A stretch of 64,000 nt of DNA from Pholiota molesta (lineage: Eukaryota > Basidiomycota > Agaricomycetes > Agaricales > Strophariaceae), in contig JACGCK010000004.1 in the NCBI GenBank assembly GCA_014925825.1, positions 186,001 through 250,000 on the forward strand, given 5' to 3'. The notes below the pieces were generated by a model that made no database searches, had not been told where the DNA came from, and was given only the letters and a program-made list of their open reading frames with translations. Of this stretch, positions 49,501 to 62,921 are shown piece after piece (positions within the stretch are counted from its first letter, which is position 1; every line of letters begins with the position of its first letter). The translations under genes were made by a program, and so were the position numbers.

Positions 49501-50844
49501 GGCCAGCTTTCAATGCCGTTGGATTCAAGCGTTCCTCAAGAAACCTCCTTGGCGGCACGCCAGATTGCTGGTCGCTCTTTGCCTCCAGACTCGCCGCTAT
49601 GGAAGACGTTATTCCCATCGGACCAGCTTAGAATTGAAGGCCGCGTCCCTGTCGGAAATTCCGTCAAATATCTTATGGGAATGCGTTTAAATGCCGCCAA
49701 AGAATTGTACGCAGCAGTTTTCGTCCCAACCTCGCAAGAGCAAGAGCAAGACTTTAAAATCTTCTGCGATTTTTTAATCTCAAAGAAGTGCGTATATTTT
49801 TCTACTAGTCAATCAATCATATTGCTAATCTATCTCTGAAAAGTCGTCATGGTTTAGTGTTTCCATGGGGGAGCAGGCCAAAAGAATATCACCCTGGTCG
49901 TGAATTATATATGATTCCGCTGTTGCAAACTGATCCACTGCCTGAATTTGTCGAACTTCTCGATGAATTGAAGCTGCCCAAATTCGAAGCAAAGATTATC
50001 TATTGGGAGTCTGGATCCTGAACAAAGGGAAACTGGCAGTCCTACCGGGTGTGCCTCAGCAGTCTGTGACACCCGCACCGAATCCACCACCTCTCTCTCA
50101 AACTCCTCCATCAAATGTTCCTCTGTTTAATAACGCACCTCCCGTGTCTCAGATGCCACTTCAGATGCCCCCGGCTAACATTCCCCCGTCAGTGCCTGGT
50201 CTACCACCTATCGCCCCTGCCGCGCTGGCCGCTGAAGTAGCATCGCTCACTCCTGAACAACTGCAAGAGCTGCTTCGTACATTGACTTCGACGCAAATAC
50301 AGATGCCTTCTCTACCTCAGCCTGGTCCGCATATTATTCCCCCCTCGTTACCTAATCTCAACCGTACTCCTCACAACACATGCCGACACCTCCGATGGGT
50401 GCAACGCCTCCAATGGGCCAACACCCACCAATGCCTCCATCGGCGCAGGCTTGGATGCCTCCTCCCCTTCCTCACTCATATCCTAACTTTCCCCCTCCAA
50501 ATGTCCCCTTCCAGCCACCGCTCCATGGCATGAATCCAGCTGCTCCTCCACCTCGTCCACCTTTCGACAGACCAGATTATGATCGACAGGAATACGGTCG
50601 TCCAGGTCCAAATTATGACAGACAAAGCTATGATCGAGACTTCCAACCTGGTCCTCATTACCGTGGCGAGCGAGGCTGGCGCGGAAATGCTGGTCATCGG
50701 GGAGGTCATCCTAGGGGAGGACCAAGAGGAAGAGGAAGAGATAGGGAACGAAGTGGCGACGGTCATGATTTCGACCGTCGATCAAGCGATGCAGGATGGC
50801 CTCGCCGACAACGAAATGAAGGACAAGGCGGACCTTCGTGGTAG
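46534..50844 (+). CDS. BYE1: BYE1-like transcription factor (PHD + TFIIS-M + SPOC)
   Basis: Chromatin-associated regulator of RNA polymerase II elongation. ATG at 46534 gives MSTRSRTRSG. PHD finger: CTCTKGDDGSPMVYCSECRIW, YHFTCVDL, DVYVCPTC. A 495-nt intron (47057-47551) follows, then the acidic EGDEAIEEDDDDESN. The TFIIS central domain is at about 48020-48560 (ARKYCLGKLEELFKDVF, KYKERFRMLQFNLSK). A Pro-rich linker leads to a SPOC domain at about 49430-50030 (LPEVWKGKLSMPLDS, YLMGMRLNAAKELYAAVFVP, RHGLVFPWG). The C-terminus is Pro-, then Arg/Gly/Tyr-rich with RGG-like motifs, ending GQGGPSW. One-base losses near 49997 (EAKDYLLGVWILN) and 50363. All three diagnostic domains are present in the Bye1 order. 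Confidence 0.9.
47057..47551 (+). other. Long intron after the PHD finger of the BYE1-like gene
   Basis: GTGAGTGG...TTTGACACAG; joining gives GRHST-M-IWEGDEA, matching the usual sequence after this PHD finger. At 495 nt it is far longer than the other introns of the gene. It contains a Cys-rich open stretch (CICSLLPKDGPDIHCLHC, about 47170-47250), which I do not believe is an exon because it breaks the family alignment. Confidence 0.6.
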
Positions 50845-51126
50845 AGCAAGTATCAGTACGGTTCATACATATTATTCTTCGGACCGCATAACTTATAACT
50901 ATTACTCAGCGGATTGTTAGACATTTTATTTTTCGTTCTACATAATTGTACATCTGTTGTACTTTACTTTTCTTCATAATCTTTGATGGTTGCGTACACC
51001 AGAACATGATGGTACTGAGGAGTAAACAAATGCATGTAAAACGATTTCTTGTACTTCCAGCCGTATGCGTATGCGTGCAACAATTTGGTAACAGTCATAC
51101 TTCAATTTTACATTCTATCACTAACT

Positions 51127-52766
51127 TCAATCCTGGATCTGAACTTTAATGGCTCCTTGTGTTGGGTCAGCAGCAACATGGAAAGCAGCAACTGCGTCTT
51201 CCAGTTTGAACCTATGTGTAACGAGAGGTTTGATGTTAATCAATCCTCCAGCCACAAGACGAATGGCTTTGGGGTACTGTTACGAAGAAGTAAGATTAAG
51301 ACAATAACCCAACCACTCTGAACCTACTTGATTAGCATAACGGTATTGGAAGCTGACATCGATTTCATTTGCACTCAGGTGCATGAAGGGGAACTATCGA
51401 ACATATTGATTCGGATGGTATTTAGTTATTTAAAGAACTGACACGTACCACTTGCTCGTTCTTTCCAACACCGATAATGAAGACTTTGCCACCAAAATTC
51501 ATGGACTAATTGTAGCGACCATTTGCATTCAGTGAAAGTTTGGCATGTCATAGAAGAACTAGACTCACATATACTGCTGTGTGTACACTGCTTTCAACAC
51601 CAGTACATTCCAAAGCAACGGACAAAGGTGCCCCTGCTGCCTCCTTAATCTGGGCGGCCTGCTCCTTGGGAGTACTGTTGCGCGAGATCAGTACAGTACG
51701 GACACCTGGAACTAACTTCTTGGCGAAATCAAGTCGGTTTTGGAAGAGATCGGTGATGACAATGGGCTCTGCGCCAGCGGCTCTGGCGGAGACAAGGGAA
51801 ATGAGCCCAATAGGTCCGGCACCGCTATTAAATCTCAGTGGATTAGAACATTATCAAGGCAGCAGATAGGAAGATGATAATGCCTACCAAATCAGAAGAG
51901 GGTCTCCGAGACGAAGTCCCGAGCGCTCGATACCGGCTAATGCTACAGCCAGCGGCTCACAAAGAGAGCCTTCTTCAAAGGAAACATTTTCCGGGAGACG
52001 ATGGAGCCATTGCGCAGGATGTAAATGCCATCGAGTCAGAGTTCCTTTAGTCATGAATATAAGCAACACATTTAGAGAACATACTCGGTCCCGTGGAATA
52101 TGCCTTACCATGGAAAGGAGGAGTAGAGAAGAAAACCACGTCAGGGCATGCGTTGTACCTCCCAGTGCGACAGGCGTCACAGGCTGGTTGTGAGCATGGG
52201 ACTCCTGCTTCGATAGCAACACGGTCACCTTGTTAACCAACATGATCTCGTCAGTGATTAGGAGTCGCGGAAATATGGATAGGGGCTAAGCTCACCTGCT
52301 TTCCACTGTGTTACACCTTCACCAACTTCCACAACTTCTCCGGCCGATTCATGGCCAGATCCACACTGTAGAATATTTGTTAAGAGCCAAAGATTTGGTA
52401 TAGAAAGTCGAAGCAAGAACCTCGTCAGTGACAACCATGGAATCGCCAATTCGCCCATGTTGCCAGAAATGCACATCGCTCCTGCAAAGCTCGATAAGAT
52501 ATCTGAAGTCTCATTAAATGTGTATATCAAACTCACCCGCAGATCCCAGTCGCACGGACATGTAGCAGTACCTGACCAGGACCAGGCTTGGGTCGCGGTT
52601 TCTCGACGAGATGGATTTCGTGCGCTGGGTTATAGAATGCTGCAATGTTTGCGTCTGGAGACGGCTTCTCGCCTACTTTCAGAACTCTGAATCCAGGATC
52701 ATCCAGCACTTTGCGAGGATTGTAAACTTCAGCATTGCCGATTGCGACCGTCTCTGTAGCTGACAT
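51127..52766 (-). CDS. Zinc-dependent polyol dehydrogenase, L-arabinitol 4-dehydrogenase/xylitol dehydrogenase type
   Basis: Medium-chain dehydrogenase acting in pentose catabolism: oxidises L-arabinitol or xylitol with NAD. Begins [16 protein letters not shown]. Catalytic zinc site: GICGSDVHFWKHG and [15 protein letters not shown]. Structural zinc cysteines: [22 protein letters not shown]-binding Rossmann motif: [12 protein letters not shown]. Ends [11 protein letters not shown]. Introns of about 50-60 nt, e.g. after ICG, after KAG (joining to [10 protein letters not shown]) and after PPFH (joining to GTLTRW). The Cys4 lobe and PPFHGTL motif fit the L-arabinitol 4-dehydrogenase branch; sorbitol or xylitol specificity cannot be excluded. 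No frame break needed. Confidence 0.85.
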
Positions 52767-53207
52767 GATAACTCGAGTAGGGGGATGATTGAGAGGTCAG
52801 TATGAGCAGAATCAGCAGATATCCAAGGATAAGCTTTAGATATAAAAAATGGCTCAAGATCCGGCTCGGATGTTCCCTTCTGTTCAAGAAATTTGATTAT
52901 GGCTGCGAGCTGCATTACTGGTGACGAAGGTCAGGAGGACTCCGAGCCTTCGGCCCCTCGTTGGCTATTCCTCGATAGATAGCGGAACGGACGGGCCGCG
53001 GGCCGGGTGTTTATTGATTCTGCGCCTCAAACTTTGTACTTAACCTTCGCAAATCGTTGGTATAACTTTTTCTTCAGAATTTTCCCTGGTCAATTTCTTT
53101 GTGATTAGTTGCAATAATGGTATGTAGATATTTAGGCCCTTGGAGCCCCCTTCCAGCTGTGAAAAGCGAATTAGATAGTTGTACAACGCTAGACGCCGAT
53201 GTGGTAT

Positions 53208-55201
<1,994 letters not shown>

Positions 55202-55352
55202 TGAGAATGTGGTCTCCTGGAGGTCCTAGATTGATTTCAAGGTGCAGGAGATGATATAGTGAAGGGAAGAAAAAAGATGCAGGAGAGGGTGTGAGTGGTT
55301 TATAGAAAAGGCGTCAAGTTATTAGCGTGGTGCTTAATCTAACACCTTCACA
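55202..55352. promoter_or_regulatory. Short bidirectional promoter, CBK1 / small unknown gene
   Basis: 151 bp separate the ATGs of divergent genes, so both core promoters must overlap here or extend into the neighbouring coding sequence. No strong TATA box seen. Confidence 0.5.
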
Positions 55353-55876
55353 ATGGTTGCCCAGGTACAGGCTCATCGGCGATCTCGAAATTGGATATCT
55401 ATTACTGCCACCTCAAGGCCTCATGTTCCACGAGCATCATTTCTATCTTTTCCGACCTCTGACAGCCTTGGAAGCGTACACAGGGCCTTGTACTTTTTGA
55501 CTCTTACAGTGTTCAACGTCAATGCCACATTTGGCAGTGTTCTCTTCAGTTCGCCGAGATGAAAATTAGTAGCGAGACACAAATGTATATGAAATTATTA
55601 GCCAAGGTCGCTAATGATCTTCAAAGTACCATAAAATATCAAGACAATATGGATCGAGAGTCGAGACAGGGGACCGTTGCAATTGGTGCATACAATGTTG
55701 ACAACCCTGTTGACAATGTCAAAGCGTTAATGATAAGTGACTTGGACATGTCAAGTCCCGCAAATGATAAATTGAAAGGTCAAAGTCGAACGTTGACAAT
55801 AGGAAGGATGAACGTGGACGCCAAGTGGACGCCCATTATTGAGCGAGACGACGAGAGAGTACTTGAGCTTGATTAG
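55353..55876 (+). CDS. Small conserved-looking protein of unknown function
   Basis: About 174 residues once one T is restored in the T-run near 55498: before it the frame reads MVAQVQAHRRSRNW...SLGSVHRALYF, after it FDSYSVQRQCHIWQCSLQF and then AEMKISSETQMYMKLLAKVAN. The C-terminal half has a helical segment and the well-formed DNPVDNVKALMISDLDMSS, RTLTIGRMNVDAKWTPIIER and ends DDERVLELD. I do not recognise the family and see no signal peptide or membrane helix. The stop is only 90 bp before the PRP4 start, so the two may share a transcription unit. Without the correction the gene splits into two overlapping frames. Confidence 0.55.
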
Positions 55877-55966
55877 GAATGGACCTCCGTGCCAAACAAA
55901 GAGCAAGTGAACTGAACAATGACATCGCTGTACCCTCGTACTTAACTCCTACTTGTGGTCCAAATA

Positions 55967-57897
55967 ATGGCCGAACTAACCCTCGAAACCCTCATTGACG
56001 ATGGAAATTATCTTGGAACAGAGCGGGCTCGGCTCGAAAACAAAGTCATTCTCGATGAATTGGAACGCAAGAAGAAGGCTCGGACGATGGCAGTCCCTAC
56101 GGACGACAATCGCGTCAAGGCGCGCTTAAGGGAGATCGGAGAACCTATAACAATTTTCGGTGAACGGGTGCGTTTAACCACTCTGTCTTATCCATGATTC
56201 TTGTTCTTAACCTTGTTATAGGCCGCAGATCGACGAGACCGTCTAATTTACGTCCTTTCTCAAATAAACGCGGCCCGAGGAGACGATGCTATGCACGTCG
56301 ACGAAGAATCCTCCAGTGAAGCGAAGAAGAGGTGCGCTTGAACAAATTATACCTTGCAATATTTAGTTGATCTTTTCCCAAATCAAAGGAGGAAGAATTC
56401 TACACACCTGGTTCTCTCGAATTGCTGGAAGCGCGGAGACACATCGCAGAATATTCTCTTCCCAGGTTGGATCTTTCCTACCGATGGTCAAGGTAGACAA
56501 GGTGCTTACAATGCCTCTTTTCTTCTTGTTCCCTCTTGCAGAGCTCAAAAGAGGATCGCCCAACAGCGAATAGACAGCAAATTGGATCTTGGTCGCATTG
56601 TTGACATCCGCAAGAAAGCATTCGCAGAAGTGAAAGTGAGTTAGCATCCTAAAAATTCATTCGAGTGTGGTCTTCTCATTTGATTTTTCAAGAAATTCTC
56701 AAACATGGGTTCCCAAATTGGCGACGAACGTCCGATATCACAAGTTCGTTTTGCACCCAACAACAAAATCCTTGCGACAGGTAGCTGGACAGGTACCGTA
56801 AAATTGTGGAATGTGCCTTCATGTACGCCAATTCGGTCTTTGCGGGGGCATAGCGATCGGATTGGAGGGGTTGCATGGCACCCTCAAGCAACGCTGTCTC
56901 AGGGTGAAGACCTCGTAACCTAGTTAGTGGAGGCGGAGAAGGGAGTGTCAATCTTTGGTCACTAAACAGGTGCGTCTTTTTATGTTTTGATTTTTTACCG
57001 AAACATCTCTAATTCTCTTATAGCGAGAATCCACTTTCGGTTATGAAAGGACACCAAGGTCGCGTTTGCCGCGTCGCATTCCATCCTTCCGGAGCTTACG
57101 TTGCCAGTGCAAGTTTCGATACAACATGGAGACTGTGGGATGTTAATACAGCAAAGGAGTTGTTATTACAAGAAGGACATTCTAAAGAAGTCTATTCAGT
57201 CGAATTTCAGAATGATGGTGCTCTTGTCGCATCTGGGTCAGTTGTCAGTCATTTAATCCTAGATCAACAGATAGACTCATCCATTTTGAATATAGAGGTC
57301 TCGATGCTATCGGTCGCGTTTGGGACTTACGAACTGGGAAAACGGCTATGGTTCTGGACGGCCATATCCAGGCAATCTTTGCTACTGCTTTCTCACCCAA
57401 TGGGTTCGGATGTTTCTTTTAGTTGATTCGCAACTACCTCATACATCCTTGGGCAGATACCAAATAGCGACCGGCGCAGGCGATGATACAATACGCATAT
57501 GGGACATGCGAGCCATCAATTCAATTTATACCATTCCTGCGCATGTCTCGAACGTTTCAGACGTCAGGTTCTTCCACGCCAACGATATTTTTTTCAAACA
57601 TGTCCCATCGGATGTGCAAATGAATGGCACAGACGAGGGCGAAGCAAACGGGATTCTCCCGATAAAGAGTTCGCGACGGCACAGGAGGAGTGGCGATACC
57701 GCTCTGGGTTGTTCTTTGCGAGCTCCGGATACGACGGCTTCATCAAGCTATGGAGCGCTGATGATTGGCAATTATTGAAGAGACTTTCGACGGATGCTAG
57801 TAAGGTCATGTCTGTGGATGTCTCTAGTGATGGGGAGATGATTGTATCCGGGACGTACAACCGGAATTTCCAACTGTTTGCTCCCGAGGAAGTGTAG
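55967..57897 (+). CDS. PRP4: U4/U6 snRNP protein Prp4 (PRPF4), WD40
   Basis: Component of the U4/U6.U5 tri-snRNP of the spliceosome. The N-terminal helical/SFM region includes [40 protein letters not shown] and [15 protein letters not shown] [14 protein letters not shown], followed by [15 protein letters not shown]. Seven WD-type repeats follow, with recognisable [64 protein letters not shown] and [11 protein letters not shown]. Short introns, e.g. near 56168-56220, 56330-56400, 56470-56540 and 56970-57022. Two single-base losses: near 56925 ([14 protein letters not shown]) and near 57665 ([15 protein letters not shown]). Length and order are normal for the family. Confidence 0.9.
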
Positions 57898-58451
57898 GCA
57901 TGACTTATGTATTCAAGAGAATATTTTACGCGCAAAAGATACAAATCACACGAATCAGAAAGCACCTACGTATACTCCGGCATATGCATCGAATCAGCGG
58001 GGCGTATTCAGGCGTACCTCGGTGGCCCTTGGAACTTGTCTGGCCATTTCATGTTCTACCTTGGGGAAACCAGCTTCCGGAAACCGTGCCTCGTATCTAT
58101 CATGAGGCCTTTTGCCTTTACACACCGTCACATTGAATCGCAGTGAGTTTTCACAGGTTTCAATCTTGAACAGAGACATCATTTCTTCGTATGATGGCGC
58201 CGATTTAACTGGTGTGCAACTTGATCATGATTACTTCTAATGTAATCTACACAGGGTCTACTCTTGCCATTATTCGATTGCCGAAGTGCCAGAAGGCTTT
58301 TGATTCTTCGGATTGACAGAACCAGCTACTCAACTTTCAAGAACTAAATAGTTATGTATGCCTTAATCGTCAAAAAGACCATATCCTCTGAAGGAGGGTC
58401 ATCCGCCTTATAAGTCATCGAACTCATACCCATACCCAGTCCGCTCCTTCG

Positions 58452-58931
58452 AATTCATGACAGCAACGAAGTCAAACCCAGCAAGTCTGGGTATGACCGA
58501 ATAGAACGACAGCTGGAAGATATGGAAGTCAGAATCCATGAAAAATTCACCTATCTTTCTGTCCTCGAACGAAAGATTGCTCGACAGCTGAAGCTCTCTG
58601 TGAACAACAGTAGGCGCTTCCGAGAAAGGAGAAGAAATCAATGCAATTTCAGAAGGCGAAAATGAAGACGAATTTCTGAAGTTGGATAACAGAAGAACAT
58701 ATCCCTGACCTTGACAATGTAGCAGAATTTAAAGGGCCCAAAGCCTTGGAATCAAAGGAGAATCAAGCAGGAGAGATTCTTGAACTTTCGTTCTCAAAAG
58801 ATAGGATCGGCGCACTGGAAGCCAAGGTCGAAGAGAGGCTGAATTCATTGGAGGCGAAAATGGACGCCGAACTTGGGGTTCTTGTATCATTACTGCAGCG
58901 ACTTGTACCGGTACCCTTGCCGGAATCATAG
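58452..58931 (+). pseudogene. Coiled-coil coding remnant or mis-sequenced small gene
   Basis: Three consecutive plus-strand segments look coding but lie in different frames and lack an ATG at the left end: YDRIERQLEDMEVRIHEKF..LERKIARQLKLS (about 58478-58600), EINAISEGENEDEFLKLDN (about 58630-58690) and HIPDLDNVAEFKGPKALESK...LEAKVEERLNSLEAKMDAEL to the stop at 58931. Both ends have strong heptad (coiled-coil) character. The frame changes are not all single-base losses, unlike elsewhere in the window, so decay is possible. A minus-strand 77-codon frame over the same bases is less convincing. Confidence 0.35.
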
Positions 58932-59407
58932 GCAACATCACTTACTATTCCTCACCATAGTCACTACTCTATATATGTAGTTGTTGTATTTAACTAAATT
59001 TCATTGTTGTGTTTGGTTGTATCAACCTTGTATAGCATATCATTTTTCTTTGGGATTGATGTCCAGAAAATTGAATTTTAGGGCCTGACCCTAATGCTCA
59101 GTTGAAGGAATTGGTAGATTCAATAAATATATTTTCCTGCGACACAAAGCGGAACATTTATGCAAAGACAAAGCTGAGTTCAATAACAAGATATGGGAAG
59201 AAAACACGATAGCGAAAACATTATAGCCAAATAACAAAACAAAGTTAAACGAAAGCTGCGAGCGATTGAGATAAAGAGAGGGAATGGAAAATGTCAAAAA
59301 TCATGGGTGTATGTGTATGCGTGCGTAATAAATAAGGGCATCCTTGTATGTGTATTGGTATCATTGTAATAATTCAGGCATGCTTCAAAATGTCATAAGA
59401 ATCAGGA

Positions 59408-61552
59408 TCATATTCGCTGCGCGCGGTCGGATCGCGCGCGTTTCGAAGCCCTTTCGCGCTCAGCCTCCCGGGCGTGCATGCGCTGCTGGCGCACGTCCAT
59501 CATAATCTGTCTGCCCACCGGGGACATCTCAGAGGACGACGCAGGCGAGGGCGTCATACCTCCCGCCGCAGCCAGCGGCGGGCGGAACATCGCCTGCTGG
59601 ACGACGGTGCGCAAAAGTGAGCGCGAGCCGGTCGTGTTCGACCGCAGAGGGGTGGAAGGGATCTCGGCTTTGACGGATAGGCCGAGCTGGTTCTCTTTGT
59701 ACTGTCCCACTGTTGGCGAGACGACGTCGGGCTGTCTGATGCGTGACGGGTAGTCATCGTAGCTAGAGCGCGTTTGAGAGTTGACGGAGGTTTGAGAGGA
59801 CCGCCGGTTCGTGTGGTGGGCTCGGCGTCGGGAAGGTGCTGCAGTTGCGAAAGGATCAGAAACCGATGTGGACGAGGAATTAGACAGTTCGACTAGTGCT
59901 GAACGTCTACGCTTAACACTTCCTGATGAAGATTTCTTTGGCGGTGCGCGAGGCCCACGAGGAAGGCGGGAAGGGATATCTGCATGAGTGGAAGGAGTCG
60001 GAGCAGTCACGATGACTTTGGTAGGTCCTGTCATAATAACTTTGATATCATTTGTCCTTGGTTCTTGAGTTTGAGGGGTAGTAGGCTTATTGATGGTATC
60101 TTGAGGGTCTTGGTGAACGTAAATACTTGAGGCACGATGAAAATCATGACTATCATCCGAGAAAGCTGAACGCAGTTCTCGAGATTCGCGATTTTCCAAC
60201 ATAGACGGAGATCGTTCTAAGAGACTCGAGTAAGGGCGAGGACGAGGTGGTTTCGGGGTATTGTCGTGGAAATAGGTAGGCATCGCCGAGATCCGTGTTG
60301 GGGCAAAGGTAAAAGGCGGAGGGTCGTTGAAGTGGAAATTGAGGTTGGAAGCATTTTCATCAGAGGGCGAGCTGAAGCAGCTTGGGAGCTCTGGAAGTGT
60401 TCTGTCCAGATTGGCAGCAGTCGTAGACTGTTTGCGGGTTAGAAACTCAAAGACCTGGGAAGCTCTTTGTGGTGTGCTTGGATTGGTGTTGATATATGGG
60501 TTATTATAGTTCGTTTTGCTGAAATCGCCGTCTTGCATGTCTTGAGAAGTGTCGCCAATGGTGCTGACTTCAACTTCCATAGATGAGATGGCAGGATTAT
60601 CGAACGTGCTGACGGAAATATCGCCATCGGTGATGAAGGAGGCCTCGGGTTTCAATGGTTCGCTGTAATAATTGGGCGTCGTTGGTGTTTGTATCCCAAT
60701 GGATGAGATAGATGATGCGCCATCGGTTTCGCTATGTTAGAGAACTACGCTGAGTATATGTTTATCTACATAACATAGGATATTGGAGACTTACGCGAGA
60801 AATCGTTCTGCCCATGAAATATCACCTTCTCCGCTGCCGCTGTCGTTCCCATCATGAGAATACACGCTTGAAGTAGCGCCCAAAAGCTGTCGCAGTGTAG
60901 ATCCATTCCTTTGAACCTGTGGGCGTCCTTCTTTTGGAGGCGCCAATGCTCGAGCAGGGCTATCATTTGAAAACGCGTCTGCGGCGACTTTTCCATGCTC
61001 GTCATATAGTTCAAGAAGACTGGCAACAGAGGGGTCTGAACGTAATCTGAGGACGCGGCTATCTTCTGCTAGTAGCGAGGAACGCTTAGTATTTTTTGCC
61101 GATCCTGATCTTTTTGTCGGGGAATTGGTAATGGCTGGTACTGGAGGGATTTCCGTGGAAGTGTGTTGTCGGCGCTTGTGAACTGTTACATTGTACGTTC
61201 CTCGCTGGCTTATAGTCGTGCTCGCCAAACTGACAGAAGATGATGCTGGGGTTTGAATAACATGGTTTATTGGATGAGCTGCATGGAAGGTTGAACCCCA
61301 GTCAATACAAGTCAATACATCTGAGATAATAGACTTACGCAAAGGCGGCAAGGTCGCGTAATTGAGGTCGGTACTTTCTGTAAATCGGGTTGAGGATGAC
61401 CTCAACAACCGCCCTACTTCAGCTTCGTGTTCTTCTTCATTATTGACTACATTGAATGTGCTCGGTATGGGCAGACCAGACCACGGCAACTCTGGCACAG
61501 GAACATTATGGATGATTGGTGGGCGATCCTTCTTGTTCTTCTTGCTACCCAT
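59408..61552 (-). CDS. Large disordered, probably nuclear protein of unknown function
   Basis: Three exons: MGSKKNKKDRPPIIHNVP...ATLPPL, then an intron ending at about 61281, then PHPINHVIQTPASSS to AERFLA, then a second intron (about 60733-60794), then ETDGASSISSIGIQTP to a stop at 59408; about 690 residues. The N-terminus has a short ordered-looking segment (ELPWSGLPIPSTFNVVNNEEE, HEAEVGRLLRSSSTRF). The remainder is Ser/Thr/Pro-rich with many potential SP/TP phosphosites, the cluster SVKRRRSALVELS and a C-terminal basic helix (EAERERASKRARSDRAQ) suggesting nuclear localisation. No family recognised. Both introns have good GT-AG borders and keep the frame. Confidence 0.7.
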
Positions 61553-61843
61553 GGAAACAATCGTTTAAGAAGGCCCATTATTAAAGATCGTCGTGCAAAG
61601 GAGTGTGGTGAGCTGACGCTTGGCTCTGGCGGATGTGTCTCAGAAGGGCGTCGTCCAGTGCAACCCCTGGACTTGAACATGGAGCAAATATGTGCAAAGC
61701 TCATTTACGCGCCCGCGCACGTGAGCGCTAAATGTCGAGACGCTGGGCTCGGCGGTCGGGACCGGTCCCGTCTTGGAGTAAAGCAGCCTTAAGCGCTCCC
61801 TCTGAACGCTCACAAAAACGACAGCGAACGACCTCTTACGACA

Positions 61844-62266
61844 ATGCAATCTCACATGGTTGAGAACACAGGCAGCACTGCCAGAGACTTTTGCATGCTT
61901 GAGCGAAACATCCTCGCACACCTCAAATTGGCGCTCCTCCTCTCTCTGTTATCTTCATCGCTCCTCCTTCAAGCTCGCCTAGTACCAGGCCAGGACAATG
62001 AAAATCAAAACCCTCTGCGATACCTCTGGCATCTGTCGAATTCTTTGCCGGCGCTGGCTGCTGTCGTCGGAGGCGTGTGGGAGTACTACAGTGGATATTG
62101 GGATCTCCGGAAATCAAGAGCATTTTTAATTGCAGTCAAGTGCGTTTGCCAACCAACTTCTCAAGCTTATGTTTATTGATCTTTTCATAGACCCCATCTC
62201 TTTATCATAAGCACGGTTACTGGTATTGTCTTTGCTACTTGCATCGTGCTACTTGTTCAGGGGTGA
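61844..62266 (+). CDS. DUF202-family small membrane protein
   Basis: About 123 residues: MQSHMVENTGSTARDFCMLERNILAHLKLALLL. The ARDFxxLERNxLAxLKLAL motif is the DUF202 signature, also seen in the membrane part of vacuolar transporter chaperone-like proteins. Three predicted membrane helices: LALLLSLLSSSLLLQ, the segment around LPALAAVVGGVWEYYSGYW and IISTVTGIVFATCIVLLVQ, ending QG. One intron of 51 nt (62140-62190) joins AVK to PHLFIISTVTG in frame. Function unknown; no frame break. Confidence 0.75.
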
Positions 62267-62921
62267 CTTATTCACCATTCAAACTGGCACCGGCGACAGT
62301 CCAAAAATCCAAGCAGTAAGTTTAACTTATCGTATTTACTTCTATGAGCTAAAGTCCAGTTGTCTTTCTAGATCACTCCCGCTGTCATGTCTTCCGTCTC
62401 TCCTGCCCTCACCCCCGGCGAAATAACGATGGCCCTTCGTATTATTACAGCTTCTGCAGTGCCACCCTGCACAAGCTCAGCTTGCCGCTCTTCTTGTATC
62501 CACACATGCGTTTTTATTACGGCTCATTGACGGACTCTCGGATGGAATGTTTGTCAGATACCTCATTGTAAATTATGTTTCACGTTTTGGAATACCATGG
62601 CATATTTTCCATGCCGATGGAGATTGTACGTAGTCTTCAGTGATGATGATGTAATATGTACTTCAAGTTGTCATATACGTTAGGAAGCAAAACGAGTCAA
62701 TAGATTCCATCTCATATGTACGGCAGTGTACGGCCTGTCAGTTCGGCATTCGGGATACAGGTCCTTAAATTGGAACTTGTGGTCCGACGTCTTTATATAA
62801 TTCCGAAAAGCAGCTGGACGGAATCTTACGAGCTATTTCCCCTCATTTCCTTCCATTACCATACAATTCTTATATCCCCCCTCTTTTCTAATTACACGAC
62901 TCTGCCACGACCATCCCAAGA

